In this document: piece by piece, positions 48,897-58,180 of the stretch
Layout: each line of letters starts with the position of its first letter
Position numbering within the stretch: position 1 is the stretch's first letter
DNA from: Clostridium carboxidivorans P7
GTDB taxonomy: Bacteria > Bacillota > Clostridia > Clostridiales > Clostridiaceae
Length of the DNA: 64,000 nt
Assembly (NCBI RefSeq): GCF_001038625.1
Contig: NZ_CP011803.1
Coordinates: 4,588,001 to 4,652,000, forward strand
Reading direction: 5' to 3'
Notes under the pieces: model-generated
The model's database searches: none
The model's input: the letters and a program-made list of their open reading frames with translations, nothing else
Told to the model about the DNA's origin: nothing
Program-made: the position numbers and the translations under genes

Positions 48897-48983
48897 TATA
48901 CATTAATGTAATTTAGTATAAATTCTAAAGTATATAAGATAATTAAATTATTTATAAGAAAAATTAAGAATGGGGGAATACAT

Positions 48984-49616
48984 ATGAAGAATTTTTATCG
49001 TGGATTTATGTATTGTATTGGACTTATAATACTTGCATTGGGAATTATATTAAATACAAAAACAGGTTTGGGAGTATCGCCAATTATCTCAATACCTTAT
49101 TCCATATCAAAGATTTGGAAAATAAATTTAGGAAATGCTACACTATGTATTTATATACTATGTGTAGCTGGACAAGCATTGCTTCGTGGAAAGAAATTTC
49201 GTATATTTGATTTACTACAAATTCCTATGAGTATTGCATTCAGTTGGATTATCAATATTTTTAATAATATGATAAATATAAACTGTGATAGTATAATAAA
49301 AAATATGATTTTACTTTTGATAGCAATTATACTTACTGGAATTGGAGCAGCACTTTCAATTGAAATGAGAATTGTTCCTAATGCTGCAGATGGACTTACA
49401 CAAGCGCTAGGGGAGAAAATAGGAAAAGGACTTGGATTTGCAAAGAATATTATAGATATATCTAGTGTTCTTATTACTGTAATTATTGCAATGATATTTA
49501 CGGGAAATGTTATTGGAATTGGTATAGGAACTTTAGCAGCAGTACTTGGTGTAGGACGTGTTATTGCATTAGTTAATTTGCTTTTTAAAAATCAGATGCT
49601 TGCACTTGTAAATTAA
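48984..49616 (+). CDS. YczE-like (DUF6198) integral membrane protein
   Basis: A 210-residue membrane protein with about five or six transmembrane segments, beginning MKNFYRGFMYCIGLIILALG and containing the family-type NTKTGLGVSPIISIPYSIS and IVPNAADGLTQALGEKIGKGLGFAKNIIDIS. YczE/YitT-like; function unknown. ATG preceded by a weak GGGGGA. Stand-alone with its own terminator at 49709. Confidence 0.8.
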   Translation: MKNFYRGFMYCIGLIILALGIILNTKTGLGVSPIISIPYSISKIWKINLGNATLCIYILCVAGQALLRGKKFRIFDLLQIPMSIAFSWIINIFNNMININCDSIIKNMILLLIAIILTGIGAALSIEMRIVPNAADGLTQALGEKIGKGLGFAKNIIDISSVLITVIIAMIFTGNVIGIGIGTLAAVLGVGRVIALVNLLFKNQMLALVN

Positions 49617-49708
49617 AATGTAACATAATCACTGTAATGTAATTTGATTACTAAAATACAGAATGCAATAAAGATATTAATATGAGCTATTAATTGCTTA
49701 TAGAATTA

Positions 49709-49742
49709 AAAGTCTGTAAAACATTAGTTTTATGGATTTTTT
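49709..49742 (+). terminator. Terminator after the YczE-like gene
   Basis: Fourteen-pair stem with G-U pairs (49709-49722 and 49727-49740) followed by T-rich DNA, about 90 bases after the stop codon. Confidence 0.55.
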
Positions 49743-49770
49743 ATTTTGACATGTACTTAGAATGTATATG

Positions 49771-49799
49771 TTGACATTATTGGCTATAAATCATAAAAT
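49771..49799 (+). promoter_or_regulatory. Promoter of the hybrid kinase gene
   Basis: TTGACA (49771-49776), 17-nt spacer, TAAAAT (49794-49799), about 78 bases before the start codon. Confidence 0.65.
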
Positions 49800-49876
49800 T
49801 AATATAAAAGTTAAGAAAATTTTAATTTTTTATTAATTTAATGTGATAAATTTTTTGTTAGATTTAGGAGATAACT

Positions 49877-52651
49877 ATGAAGAAATTTATTGGAACAGCA
49901 AAGGTTAAGAAGTGGAATTTAAAGTTTATCGATGAAAAGAATAAATACTTGTCTATATTTCAAAGTATCCCTAATCCAGTTATTATTTTAGATGATCAAA
50001 ATGTGATAAGTAATATAAATGATACAGCTACTGAATTATTCAAAGTTATGGATTTTAATGTGAAGGTTGATAATTTAAATGAAAAGAAAAAGTTTTCATG
50101 GATAGAGGATGAATTAAAATATTTTTGTTCTGGCAATTATTCTGAAATTAGTTTTATAAAAGAATATAAGTCGTATAATGACAATTTATCTTTTAAAGTA
50201 AAGCTTAAAAAGATAAGAGTAAACGATAATTTCATAGGTACTATAGTTATATTAGATGATATTACTAATTCAAAAAAAGTATCAGAAGAACTTGAACATA
50301 GTGAAAAAAGTTTAAGAGAAATTACGGAAAGTATGAAGGATTTAATATGTAAAATAGATATTAATGGTAAAATACAATATATAGGTCCTTCAGTTAAGCA
50401 AATACTAGGATATAATTTAAAAGACCTAATAGGAAAGTATATATTTAGCAATATTCATCCTGAAGATTTGGATAAAACTATGAGTTCTTTTAATAGAGGA
50501 TTTATAGATAAAAGCAGCACTGGACAAGAGCTAAGAGTTAGAAAGCAAGATGGTCATTATATCTGGGTTAAATTCACATATAACCCGTTGTATGATGAAA
50601 ATGGCAATGTTTCTGGTGCCATAATTGTAGCAAAAGATATTACAAAAATAAAAGAATTAGAAGAAGAGTTGAAAAAATTCAAGCTAGAAGTAGAGTCCGC
50701 AAAGTTAGCTAAAAGTGAATTTTTAGCTAATGTGAGTAATGAGATAAAGAATCCACTAAATTCTATAATAGATATGACAGATGTAATGTTGTTTAATACT
50801 AGTTTAAATGAAGAACAAAATGAATATATGAGTATCATTAAAAAATCATCAGAGTCACTTCTTAAGACAGTAGATAATATGTTAGGCTTTTCTAAGATAG
50901 AATCTGGTAAGGTAAGGCTTGAAGAGTTTGAATTTAATATTAAAGATATAATATATGAAACTTTGGATGCTTTGGCTATACGTGCTCATGAAAAGAATTT
51001 AGAACTTATGATATATATACATCCAGATTTAGATGAAAACTTAATAGGAGATTATTTCAAGCTTAAACAAATCATTATAAATATAGTTGGGAATGCAATA
51101 AAGTTTACCGAAAAGGGAGAGGTTGCAGTATATGTAGAAAAAGTAACAGATAAATTAGATAAAATTAGTTTAAAAATTTCTGTTATTGATACAGGTATTG
51201 GTATGACCGAAGAGAATATAAATAAATTAAATAAGTATTTTAATGGAGTAGGTAATTGTAAATTAAAGAAATATGCAGGGAATGGATTAGGATTAATTCT
51301 ATCAAAGCAGTTGATAGAATTAATGGATGGAGAAATATGGTTTGAAAGTAAATATAAAAAAGGAACTAGCTTCTATTTAACTTTAGATTTTAAATTGCAG
51401 CAGTATAAACAAGAAATAATTAATTATAATTATTTAAAAGATTTAAATGTGCTCTTAGTCGATGATAATAAGACTAATAGGACCATCGTTTATAATATGC
51501 TTAATGATTTAGAAATGGGAGTAAGATTTGTAGCTAATGCAGAAGAAGGGCTTAGTGTTGTTAGGGAATATGCAAAGCTTAACAAGTATTTTGATGTTAT
51601 TATAATAGACGAAATTATGCCAGGCATGAATGGTTTTACATTAGCAAGTAAGCTAAAGAAGGAAATGAATGTTACTAATCCAATAATTATGATGCTTTCA
51701 AGTATGGAATTAAATAAAAGTAAAAGTAAGTGCAAACAAATGGGTTTGTTTAATTATTTAGTTAAACCTATAAAGCAATCAGAATTATGTGATGTGATTA
51801 AAAATGCACTGAACATAGAAGATAGAAATGAATCAGTAAATAACCATTGTGATTATAAGTTTTTTGATAATGTAAAAAATAATATAAACAAAAATTATAA
51901 AAATAAGATAAATGTACTTATATCATCAAAGAGAAATATGAACAATAACGAATTCATTAGTAATTTAGTTGAAAAAAGAAATTGTAATGTTTTTTATGGG
52001 TCTAATAAAAAAGAAATTTTTAGTATATTAGAAAATAATAAAATTAATATGTTTATTACTAATGTTGAAAATAATGAAACGGATGTAGTTGAATTAATTA
52101 AAGAAATTCGAAATAAAGAAAATGAAGAAAACATAAAAGTTCATTTACCTATAATAGTCATAAACAAAGATTCAGGGAAAGATATCAAGAAAAGATTTTT
52201 AGAGATTGGTGCTAATGAATGTATATGTAATTTGGAAGATATAACTGGGGTGTATTCGAAAGCTGAACGAATGATAAAAAGCAATAAAATTAATTATGGT
52301 GAACAAGCAATTTTAGATTTAGATCAAGTTATTGATATTACAGGAGGAGAGGAAAAGCTTTTTAAAGAATTAATTGAGGTATTTTTTCAAGCTTATCCTG
52401 AACAAGTAAGGGATATAAAAGAAGCTATAGAAAAAAGCGATTCTAGTGAACTTCAAGTAAAATCTAATAATTTAAAGCAAGCATTACGAAGCTTAGGAGC
52501 TAAGTCTGTATTTGATTTAGTTGATGAGCTTGAGAATATGGCTAAAAATAATGATTTAGATAATGCAAAAAAGACTTTTGAAAGAATTCAGTTAGAAATT
52601 ATAAGATTAAAAAGTGTATTAAATAAGATTCAAAAAATAGGAAAGAATTAA
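49877..52651 (+). CDS. Hybrid histidine-kinase-like protein lacking both phospho-histidines
   Basis: A 924-residue cytoplasmic protein with no membrane helix. Order: PAS (about 25-135), PAS/PAC (about 145-262), short coiled coil, HisKA-like region (280-345), HATPase (about 390-505), receiver (525-645), a degenerate receiver (about 675-795) and an HPt-like four-helix end (about 815-920). ATP motifs are intact: N-box IIINIVGNAIKF, DTGIGM and GNGLGL. But the H-box reads FLANVSNEIKNPLN with Asn at 288 instead of His, and HPt reads SNNLKQALRSLGA with Asn at 864 instead of His. The first receiver keeps Asp529/530, Asp578 and Lys630; the second has Asn729 at the acceptor site. Phosphotransfer by the usual route looks impossible. 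Confidence 0.9.
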   Translation: MKKFIGTAKVKKWNLKFIDEKNKYLSIFQSIPNPVIILDDQNVISNINDTATELFKVMDFNVKVDNLNEKKKFSWIEDELKYFCSGNYSEISFIKEYKSYNDNLSFKVKLKKIRVNDNFIGTIVILDDITNSKKVSEELEHSEKSLREITESMKDLICKIDINGKIQYIGPSVKQILGYNLKDLIGKYIFSNIHPEDLDKTMSSFNRGFIDKSSTGQELRVRKQDGHYIWVKFTYNPLYDENGNVSGAIIVAKDITKIKELEEELKKFKLEVESAKLAKSEFLANVSNEIKNPLNSIIDMTDVMLFNTSLNEEQNEYMSIIKKSSESLLKTVDNMLGFSKIESGKVRLEEFEFNIKDIIYETLDALAIRAHEKNLELMIYIHPDLDENLIGDYFKLKQIIINIVGNAIKFTEKGEVAVYVEKVTDKLDKISLKISVIDTGIGMTEENINKLNKYFNGVGNCKLKKYAGNGLGLILSKQLIELMDGEIWFESKYKKGTSFYLTLDFKLQQYKQEIINYNYLKDLNVLLVDDNKTNRTIVYNMLNDLEMGVRFVANAEEGLSVVREYAKLNKYFDVIIIDEIMPGMNGFTLASKLKKEMNVTNPIIMMLSSMELNKSKSKCKQMGLFNYLVKPIKQSELCDVIKNALNIEDRNESVNNHCDYKFFDNVKNNINKNYKNKINVLISSKRNMNNNEFISNLVEKRNCNVFYGSNKKEIFSILENNKINMFITNVENNETDVVELIKEIRNKENEENIKVHLPIIVINKDSGKDIKKRFLEIGANECICNLEDITGVYSKAERMIKSNKINYGEQAILDLDQVIDITGGEEKLFKELIEVFFQAYPEQVRDIKEAIEKSDSSELQVKSNNLKQALRSLGAKSVFDLVDELENMAKNNDLDNAKKTFERIQLEIIRLKSVLNKIQKIGKN

Positions 52652-52670
52652 ATTTTCTTTCCTATTTTTT
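52632..52670. terminator. Bidirectional terminator inside two overlapping gene ends
   Basis: Perfect stem of at least 15 bp (52632-52646 and 52656-52670), ending in A-run and T-run. It spans the last codons of the hybrid kinase and of psd, whose reading frames overlap by four bases. Confidence 0.8.
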
Positions 52671-53535
52671 CACCCATAAATACTTGTGTTTCATATCCTT
52701 TATTGGTCTGTTCAATTAATTCATCATCAATTGTAATTTTACCTTTTTCAATAAATAATATTGTTGTAGAACCACCAAACTTAAAATATCCTTTTTCATC
52801 ACCTTTTTTTACACTTTTGTTAGGAATATATGTTTGTAATATTGATCCAACACAAGTTGCACCAACCTCTATGTGTAAGATTTCACCAAAATTTTCTGAA
52901 TGAAAAATGCACCATTCTCTTTTATTTCGAAAAAATAAATCAGGTATTTTTTTTAAAGCTATAGGATTTACAGAATAATAATCACCTTTAATTTTATTAG
53001 TAGAAGAGCAAATACCATTATCTACAAAATGAAATCTGTGATAGTCTGTAGGACATAGCCTTAAAATTATACAAGTACCTCCTTTAAAAATATCAGCAGT
53101 CTCTTTATTTTTTATAAGATCATATAAACTATAAGAATATCCTTTTATATTTAATACATTATTTAAATCAATGTTTTCATAAACTAAAAGTTTACCGTCA
53201 CCAGGAGAGACTATAGAATTAATATCGGAATATATAGGTCTTGCTGATGGTGTTAATTTCCTTGTAAAGAAGTCATTAAAGGATTCAAAATCATTTAACT
53301 TTTTTTCACAGCAAGACATATCTATATTAAGTTCTTTAACAAAAGGAATAATCTTTTTTTTACTAGCTTTTCTATCACAAAAGTTGCCATATAATTTAGA
53401 AAATATTTTTTTCTTAAACAGCAATTCTAAAAGTGTCATTCCTACAGGAGATGAATAAATCCAGTTAAGATAAGTATCTCCAGCAACTTGTTCAATTTCA
53501 TATTTTTTTGATTGTCTATTATAGTACTTGATCAT
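52648..53535 (-). CDS. psd: Phosphatidylserine decarboxylase
   Basis: A 295-residue proenzyme that makes phosphatidylethanolamine at the membrane. The self-cleavage motif is FGGST, whose Ser becomes the pyruvoyl cofactor of the small alpha chain; His of YHRFHF and the acidic residue of SPGDGKLLVYENI belong to the processing/active site. Length is usual for clostridial Psd. Single gene, leftward, convergent with the hybrid kinase. No pssA neighbour is visible. Confidence 0.96.
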   Translation of the reverse strand: MIKYYNRQSKKYEIEQVAGDTYLNWIYSSPVGMTLLELLFKKKIFSKLYGNFCDRKASKKKIIPFVKELNIDMSCCEKKLNDFESFNDFFTRKLTPSARPIYSDINSIVSPGDGKLLVYENIDLNNVLNIKGYSYSLYDLIKNKETADIFKGGTCIILRLCPTDYHRFHFVDNGICSSTNKIKGDYYSVNPIALKKIPDLFFRNKREWCIFHSENFGEILHIEVGATCVGSILQTYIPNKSVKKGDEKGYFKFGGSTTILFIEKGKITIDDELIEQTNKGYETQVFMGEKIGKKI

Positions 53536-53671
53536 AAAACTTGTACTCCTTCTATTTGTAAAATTCTTAATTTAAATTATCATTTATTATTTGTAAAATG
53601 TCAAATTTAACACAAAATATTAAAAACTAATTAGGCTATATAAGAAAATTAACTTTTGTACTTTCAGAAAA

Positions 53672-53700
53672 TTGACTTTTATAATAGATTGTAATAAAAT
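53672..53700 (+). promoter_or_regulatory. Promoter of tRNA-Arg(CCU)
   Basis: TTGACT (53672-53677), 17-nt spacer, TAAAAT (53695-53700); the tRNA begins 21 bases after the -10. Confidence 0.65.
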
Positions 53701-53721
53701 AATAAGGTAATATGTTTATAT

Positions 53722-53798
53722 GCGCTCGTAGCTCAGTAGGATAGAGCAGCGGTTTCCTAAACCGCGTGCCGGGGGTTCGATTCCTCTCGGGCGCACCA
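53722..53798 (+). tRNA. tRNA-Arg(CCU)
   Basis: 77-base cloverleaf with CCA; anticodon loop TTCCTAA, reading AGG. Confidence 0.96.
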
Positions 53799-53803
53799 AA
53801 TAT

Positions 53804-53838
53804 AAAGTCTTGTAATCATAGTGGTTACAAGACTTTTT
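53804..53838 (+). terminator. Terminator of tRNA-Arg(CCU)
   Basis: Twelve-base stem (53804-53815 with 53825-53836) followed by T-run. The rest of the gap 53839-54060 is AT-rich with no gene seen. Confidence 0.8.
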
Positions 53839-54064
53839 GTCGTCTTGAAATATTTATGCTTTAATTAAAATTTGCATGGATTGTCGTTAATTTTTAAATA
53901 CTTATCTTACCTTCTACACTTAAGTTATAGCAGTATGCCAACCTTCCTAGTTTAACTACTTTCAGCACAAATACTGAATTATATCTTTGAACTATATATT
54001 TTTTATTTTGCACAATTAAAATTGAAAGTTACAAATTATTAATATTAATTTCCAATTATTGATA

Positions 54065-54129
54065 TTGCAACTAATATAATAATGTGTATAATAGTTAGTA
54101 TAACTAACAGTTAGTTATACTAACTATTA
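54065..54129 (+). promoter_or_regulatory. MarR promoter with 41-bp palindromic operator
   Basis: TTGCAA (54065-54070), 16-nt spacer, TATAAT (54087-54092). A perfect palindrome of 20 bp per arm around one central base (54089-54129) overlaps the -10 and the transcription start. Its core repeats TAGTTAGTATAACTAAC. Such a palindrome directly ahead of a marR gene is a probable autorepression operator. Confidence 0.8.
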
Positions 54130-54220
54130 GTTATGGTAACCAATGTTTATATGACTATCAGTATATTAAATTAATAATGTTAGAAAAATAATATGAAAAA
54201 ACATTTTAGGAGTGTTGTTT

Positions 54221-54697
54221 ATGAAGAAGAAAGATACCGATTTAATTAAGATTGATCCAATGGAGTTAACGTTTGAGGTAATTGACGAGATTGTTAAAAT
54301 ATCAGAATTAATAAATAAAATTGGCGAAGAAGGCTATAAAAGGTTTGAATTAACACAGGCACAATTCAAGGTTCTATATTATTTATATTTATGTGGTGAT
54401 GAAGGAAGTACTTCATCTACTCTTAGTAAGAAATTGGGAGTAAAGAAACCTAGTGTAACAACTTTAATTGATAGAATGACATTAAAAGGAATTGTTATAC
54501 GACAGGAAAATGAAAATGATAGAAGGTATACAAAGATTAGTATAACAGAAGAGGGAAAGAAAATTTTAGCTGAGATAATACCAGATAAAGAAAATATTAT
54601 AGCGTCTTTAGTAGGTGTTTTACCAGAAGAAGAGATGCAAATTCTACATGAATCACTTATAAAAATTAGACAACGTTTGAATAACAGGTTCTTATAA
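54221..54697 (+). CDS. MarR-family transcriptional regulator
   Basis: A winged-helix dimeric repressor of 158 residues. The DNA-binding part reads LTQAQFKVLYYLYLCGDEG, TLSKKLGVKKPSVTTLIDRM and a beta wing with NENDRRYTKISITEEGKK. Inducer unknown. ATG 54221 is eight bases after AGGAG; the GTG at 54212 overlaps that sequence. First gene of MarR-HlyD-ABC2-ABC2, and likely controls the operon through the palindrome upstream. Confidence 0.92.
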   Translation: MKKKDTDLIKIDPMELTFEVIDEIVKISELINKIGEEGYKRFELTQAQFKVLYYLYLCGDEGSTSSTLSKKLGVKKPSVTTLIDRMTLKGIVIRQENENDRRYTKISITEEGKKILAEIIPDKENIIASLVGVLPEEEMQILHESLIKIRQRLNNRFL

Positions 54698-54729
54698 GTA
54701 AATATATTAGTTGGTTTAGGAGGATTTAT

Positions 54730-55782
54730 ATGAAAAGAAAAAAAATTGCATTAGCATTAGCTCTAACAATTACAACAGGTTTATTTTCAGGATGTAGTAA
54801 GAATGTTGTTTTAACGGGAGATAAAATAGTAAAACAGCAAGGCGACCACTTAATTGTTCAAGGAAATGTAGAAACTAAAGAAGTAAATATAAATTCAAAA
54901 GTTGCAGGAAAAATAACAGCTATAAAGATAGCTGAAGGTGACAGCATAAAAAATGGACAGGTTTTAATAACTATAGATAATAGTACGTTAGTTGCAAAGG
55001 AAGCTCAATCAAAAGCTCAAATTGATGCAGCTACTGGACAAATGAAAGCAGCAGAAGCAGCAAAATCAGCAGCACAAGCACAACTTCAGAAGGCTCAAAA
55101 TGGAGCAAGACCAGAGGAAATTGCTCAAGCTAAGTCTCAATATGATTTATCGAAATCTACGTATGATAGAGTAAATGGATTATACAGTAAAGGTTACGCA
55201 GCTAAAGAAGATTTAGATAAAGCTAAAACAGCTATGGATGTGTATGAAAAGCAATATGATGTTGCTAAAGATGGAGCAAGATCCGAAGATATAGCAGCAT
55301 TACAAGCACAAGTAAGTCAAGCAGATGCAACAATACAAGGATATCAAGCCCAGATTAAACAAGCTGAAGGTGGACAAAGTGAAGTACAAACTTATATTGC
55401 TGATACAACAATCACAGCACCAGCAGATGGAATTGTAAATCAGTTAAATGTAGAGGTTGGTGAATTAGTATCTACAGGAATGCCTCTTCTAGTAATGACA
55501 AATACAACTGCACCTTGGATTGAGTGTAATGTAAAAGAAACAGATCTTTCAAAAGTTAAGTTAAATGGAGAAGTGTCTGTAAAACTTTCTAGTTATCCTA
55601 ATCAACAATTTAAAGGTAAAATAGTTAGAATAAATAAGGATGCTGATTTTGCAGTTAAAAGGGCAACAAATGATAATGGGGAATTTGATGTACTATCCTA
55701 TGGAGTTAAAGTTGAATTAATTGATATGAATAAACCACTTCATGCAGGAATGACAGCCTTTGTTGATTTTGGAAAGAAGTGA
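54730..55782 (+). CDS. HlyD/EmrA-type membrane-fusion lipoprotein
   Basis: A 350-residue periplasmic-adaptor-like subunit of an export system. Lipoprotein signal with lipobox LFSGC (Cys22). Two lipoyl half-motifs (VAGKITAIKIAEGDSIKNGQ near 60 and ITAPADGIVNQLNVEVGE near 230) flank an Ala/Gln-rich coiled-coil hairpin (about 90-215) containing a tandem near repeat around NGARPEEIAQAKSQ and DGARSEDIAALQAQ. In Gram-positives such proteins bridge to the wall. AGGAGG ribosome-binding site; overlaps the next gene. Confidence 0.92.
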   Translation: MKRKKIALALALTITTGLFSGCSKNVVLTGDKIVKQQGDHLIVQGNVETKEVNINSKVAGKITAIKIAEGDSIKNGQVLITIDNSTLVAKEAQSKAQIDAATGQMKAAEAAKSAAQAQLQKAQNGARPEEIAQAKSQYDLSKSTYDRVNGLYSKGYAAKEDLDKAKTAMDVYEKQYDVAKDGARSEDIAALQAQVSQADATIQGYQAQIKQAEGGQSEVQTYIADTTITAPADGIVNQLNVEVGELVSTGMPLLVMTNTTAPWIECNVKETDLSKVKLNGEVSVKLSSYPNQQFKGKIVRINKDADFAVKRATNDNGEFDVLSYGVKVELIDMNKPLHAGMTAFVDFGKK

Positions 55783-56945
55783 TGATTATCATGAAAGAAA
55801 AAATATTAAGATTTAAGTACATGATAATTCCTATTTTAATGTTTCTTATACTTGGTATTGGAGGAGCTATTGTTTTAGCACTTGAATTTAGTGCTCATTC
55901 ACTTAGCAAAATTCCAACTGTTATTGTAGATCATGATAACTCTTTATCAACTCAAGCTTTCATTAGGCAAATAAAGACAAATTCAAAATTTAATGTAGTT
56001 GCATATAGTCAGACTGATAATGATGTTAAAGATTTAATAGACAAAGGAAAAGTAGCTATAGGATTTATTATTCCTGAGCACTTTTCAAAAGATCTAACTG
56101 ATGGGAAGAATCCCCAAATTATGGTTATTTATGATGGGGCGCAAATGGCTATGACTTCTTCTAGCAGAACAAGAGTTGCACAGATTCTTGGTACCATTAA
56201 ATCAGCATATTTAATAGGTGTAGCAGAGGGAAAACTTGGATTAATGCCAGAAGTAGCTGCAAATTATATCAATCCAATACGTTATAATTCCAGAATTATA
56301 GGAAATCCTACTGAAAATATGTTTAATTTTTTCATTCCAGGATTTGCAATTAACACTATGCAAGTTGGGATGATTATAGTTGTAATTTTATTAATAAACA
56401 AAGGTAATAGCTATAAAAACATATGGATTAAAGGTATTATGGTTGGACTTTTGGCATCAATTTCAGTTTTTATTATTCTAGCAATTTATTGCAAATATTT
56501 TGGTCTGCCTTATAGGGGTTCTGTTGAAGCAGGAATTATGCTCACTATTCTCTTTTGTATCGGAATGACATTTGTGGGAATACTTTTAAGTATCTTGTTT
56601 AATAGAAACCAGATAGATGCAGTAGGTTTAGCAGGTCCAATAGCTATAAGTTTATTTTTGGTTGGATATACATTTCCGTCTGTAGCTATGCCTGATATTA
56701 TTCCTATGATAGCTAAATATATTCCATTTTACTACTATGCTATACCTCTAAGGGATTTATCACTTATAGGTGGAAGTTTTCAAGATAACTTATCTAATAT
56801 ATTCTGGCTCACTAAATTTATGATTTTTATGTGGGTTACTACATTCCTTTTATATAAAATGAAAGAGGCTAAAAGACTTAGAAATATTAAAATAGACGAG
56901 AAAAATAGTATCATTAATGGTCAAGATGCAGAGGTGATAATATAA
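55782..56945 (+). CDS. ABC-2-type transporter permease, first subunit
   Basis: A protein of about 387 residues with one N-terminal transmembrane helix, an extracytoplasmic domain (about 35-175, with VIVDHDNSLSTQAFIRQI) and five to six C-terminal helices: the YbhS/YbhR-like ABC-2 topology. The stop TGA of the HlyD gene overlaps ATG 55782; an alternative ATG at 55791 is possible. The second permease follows with a one-base overlap. No ATPase gene is adjacent. Confidence 0.88.
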   Translation: MIIMKEKILRFKYMIIPILMFLILGIGGAIVLALEFSAHSLSKIPTVIVDHDNSLSTQAFIRQIKTNSKFNVVAYSQTDNDVKDLIDKGKVAIGFIIPEHFSKDLTDGKNPQIMVIYDGAQMAMTSSSRTRVAQILGTIKSAYLIGVAEGKLGLMPEVAANYINPIRYNSRIIGNPTENMFNFFIPGFAINTMQVGMIIVVILLINKGNSYKNIWIKGIMVGLLASISVFIILAIYCKYFGLPYRGSVEAGIMLTILFCIGMTFVGILLSILFNRNQIDAVGLAGPIAISLFLVGYTFPSVAMPDIIPMIAKYIPFYYYAIPLRDLSLIGGSFQDNLSNIFWLTKFMIFMWVTTFLLYKMKEAKRLRNIKIDEKNSIINGQDAEVII

Positions 56946-58180
56946 TGAAAAGTTTTTTTAAAATATTAAAAGAAGAAAGAAGTCCCTTACTTAAGACTAT
57001 TATACTTACTATTGTAGCAACACTTATTTTTGGTTATGCCATGTCTAACCCTTATATAGATAATATTCCATTTGGTATAGTTGATAAAGATAACTCAAAT
57101 TTGTCAAGAACTGTTATACAACAGCTTAAAATTAATCCAGGTTTAAATGTTAATTATTATGCAGACTCAGATACTGAACTTGAAAAAGCAATAAAAGATC
57201 GTAGAGTAAATGGAGGTATAATAATACCTAAGCATTTTGAAAAAGATGTAAGTTTGGCAAAGTCACCTAGTGCTCTAATAGTAATAGATGGAACTAGTCT
57301 TCCTAAAGAAGCCAGTATTTTAGGATACGCTAGTCAGGTTTTAGGTACCATAAATGCTGGTGCTCAAATAAGCGTTCTTCAGGGAAATGGTATGGTTCCA
57401 TACCAATCCAAACAAGCTGTTTTGAACTTTTCTTATGGTGAACGTATACTTTATGAGCCGCAAAGTAGTTATCTTAGATATTTAATTTATACTTTAATAC
57501 CTTTAGTTAATCAAGGTTTTTTTGTACCAGTACTTTTAGTACCTGCTTTAATGAAAAAGAAAGAGCAATTTGCACATATTAAGATGTGTTCAAAAGAAGG
57601 TGTAAAAGCTGTAATTGGTCTTATAGGAAGAGTATTACTATATTCTACTATATGTATTATATTAATTTTCACTTGCTTATGTATTGTTGATAAATTATTC
57701 GGTGTACCTCTTCGTGGCGATATATTAATATATATTGTTTTAATGAGTTTATTCTTCATTAATCTTACAGCTATGGGATTAGTTTTTACATCATTTATGG
57801 ATAACCTTGGACATTTTATACTATTGTTTAATTTGATAAATATACCTATATTTCTAACTTGTGGTATCATATTTCCAGATTATCTGCTGCCAACTGGAAT
57901 GCCTGAGGCTCTCAATAGTTTATGGCCATTCAGGCATATGACTATGGGATTAAAAATGTTAAATTTAAAAGGATTAAGCTGGGATCTTATGCTTCCTTAT
58001 TTAAAAAATGAGCTTAAGTTTGGTGCATTTTGGTTACCAATAGGACTTGCGATGTATTCAGCTAGAATTGCTTTTATGAAATATAAAAATAGCAAAATAC
58101 CAAAGGAATATATTTCACAAGAAGATATAGTGGAAGAAAATATAATAAGAGAAGGTGCAGTACAAGAAGATGTAATATAG
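56945..58180 (+). CDS. ABC-2-type transporter permease, second subunit
   Basis: A 411-residue paralogue of the preceding permease with the same layout: first helix, outer domain with FGIVDKDNSNLSRTVIQQL, then a C-terminal membrane bundle with RGDILIYIVLMSLFFINL and CGIIFPDYLLPTGMPEALN. It ends in an acidic repeat-like tail (about residues 390-411). The two subunits probably form a heterodimeric channel. Last gene of the MarR export operon; terminator 110 bases on. Confidence 0.88.
   Translation: MKSFFKILKEERSPLLKTIILTIVATLIFGYAMSNPYIDNIPFGIVDKDNSNLSRTVIQQLKINPGLNVNYYADSDTELEKAIKDRRVNGGIIIPKHFEKDVSLAKSPSALIVIDGTSLPKEASILGYASQVLGTINAGAQISVLQGNGMVPYQSKQAVLNFSYGERILYEPQSSYLRYLIYTLIPLVNQGFFVPVLLVPALMKKKEQFAHIKMCSKEGVKAVIGLIGRVLLYSTICIILIFTCLCIVDKLFGVPLRGDILIYIVLMSLFFINLTAMGLVFTSFMDNLGHFILLFNLINIPIFLTCGIIFPDYLLPTGMPEALNSLWPFRHMTMGLKMLNLKGLSWDLMLPYLKNELKFGAFWLPIGLAMYSARIAFMKYKNSKIPKEYISQEDIVEENIIREGAVQEDVI

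Noticed and set aside
49746..49776. TTGACATGTA resembling the tRNA-Ser operator arm at 48426
   Set aside because: Only the left arm is similar and no matching inverted arm is present; the -35-like hexamer explains the likeness.
55081..55400. Near repeats in the HlyD gene as a mobile or tandem repeat
   Set aside because: They encode the Ala/Gln-rich coiled-coil hairpin usual for the family.
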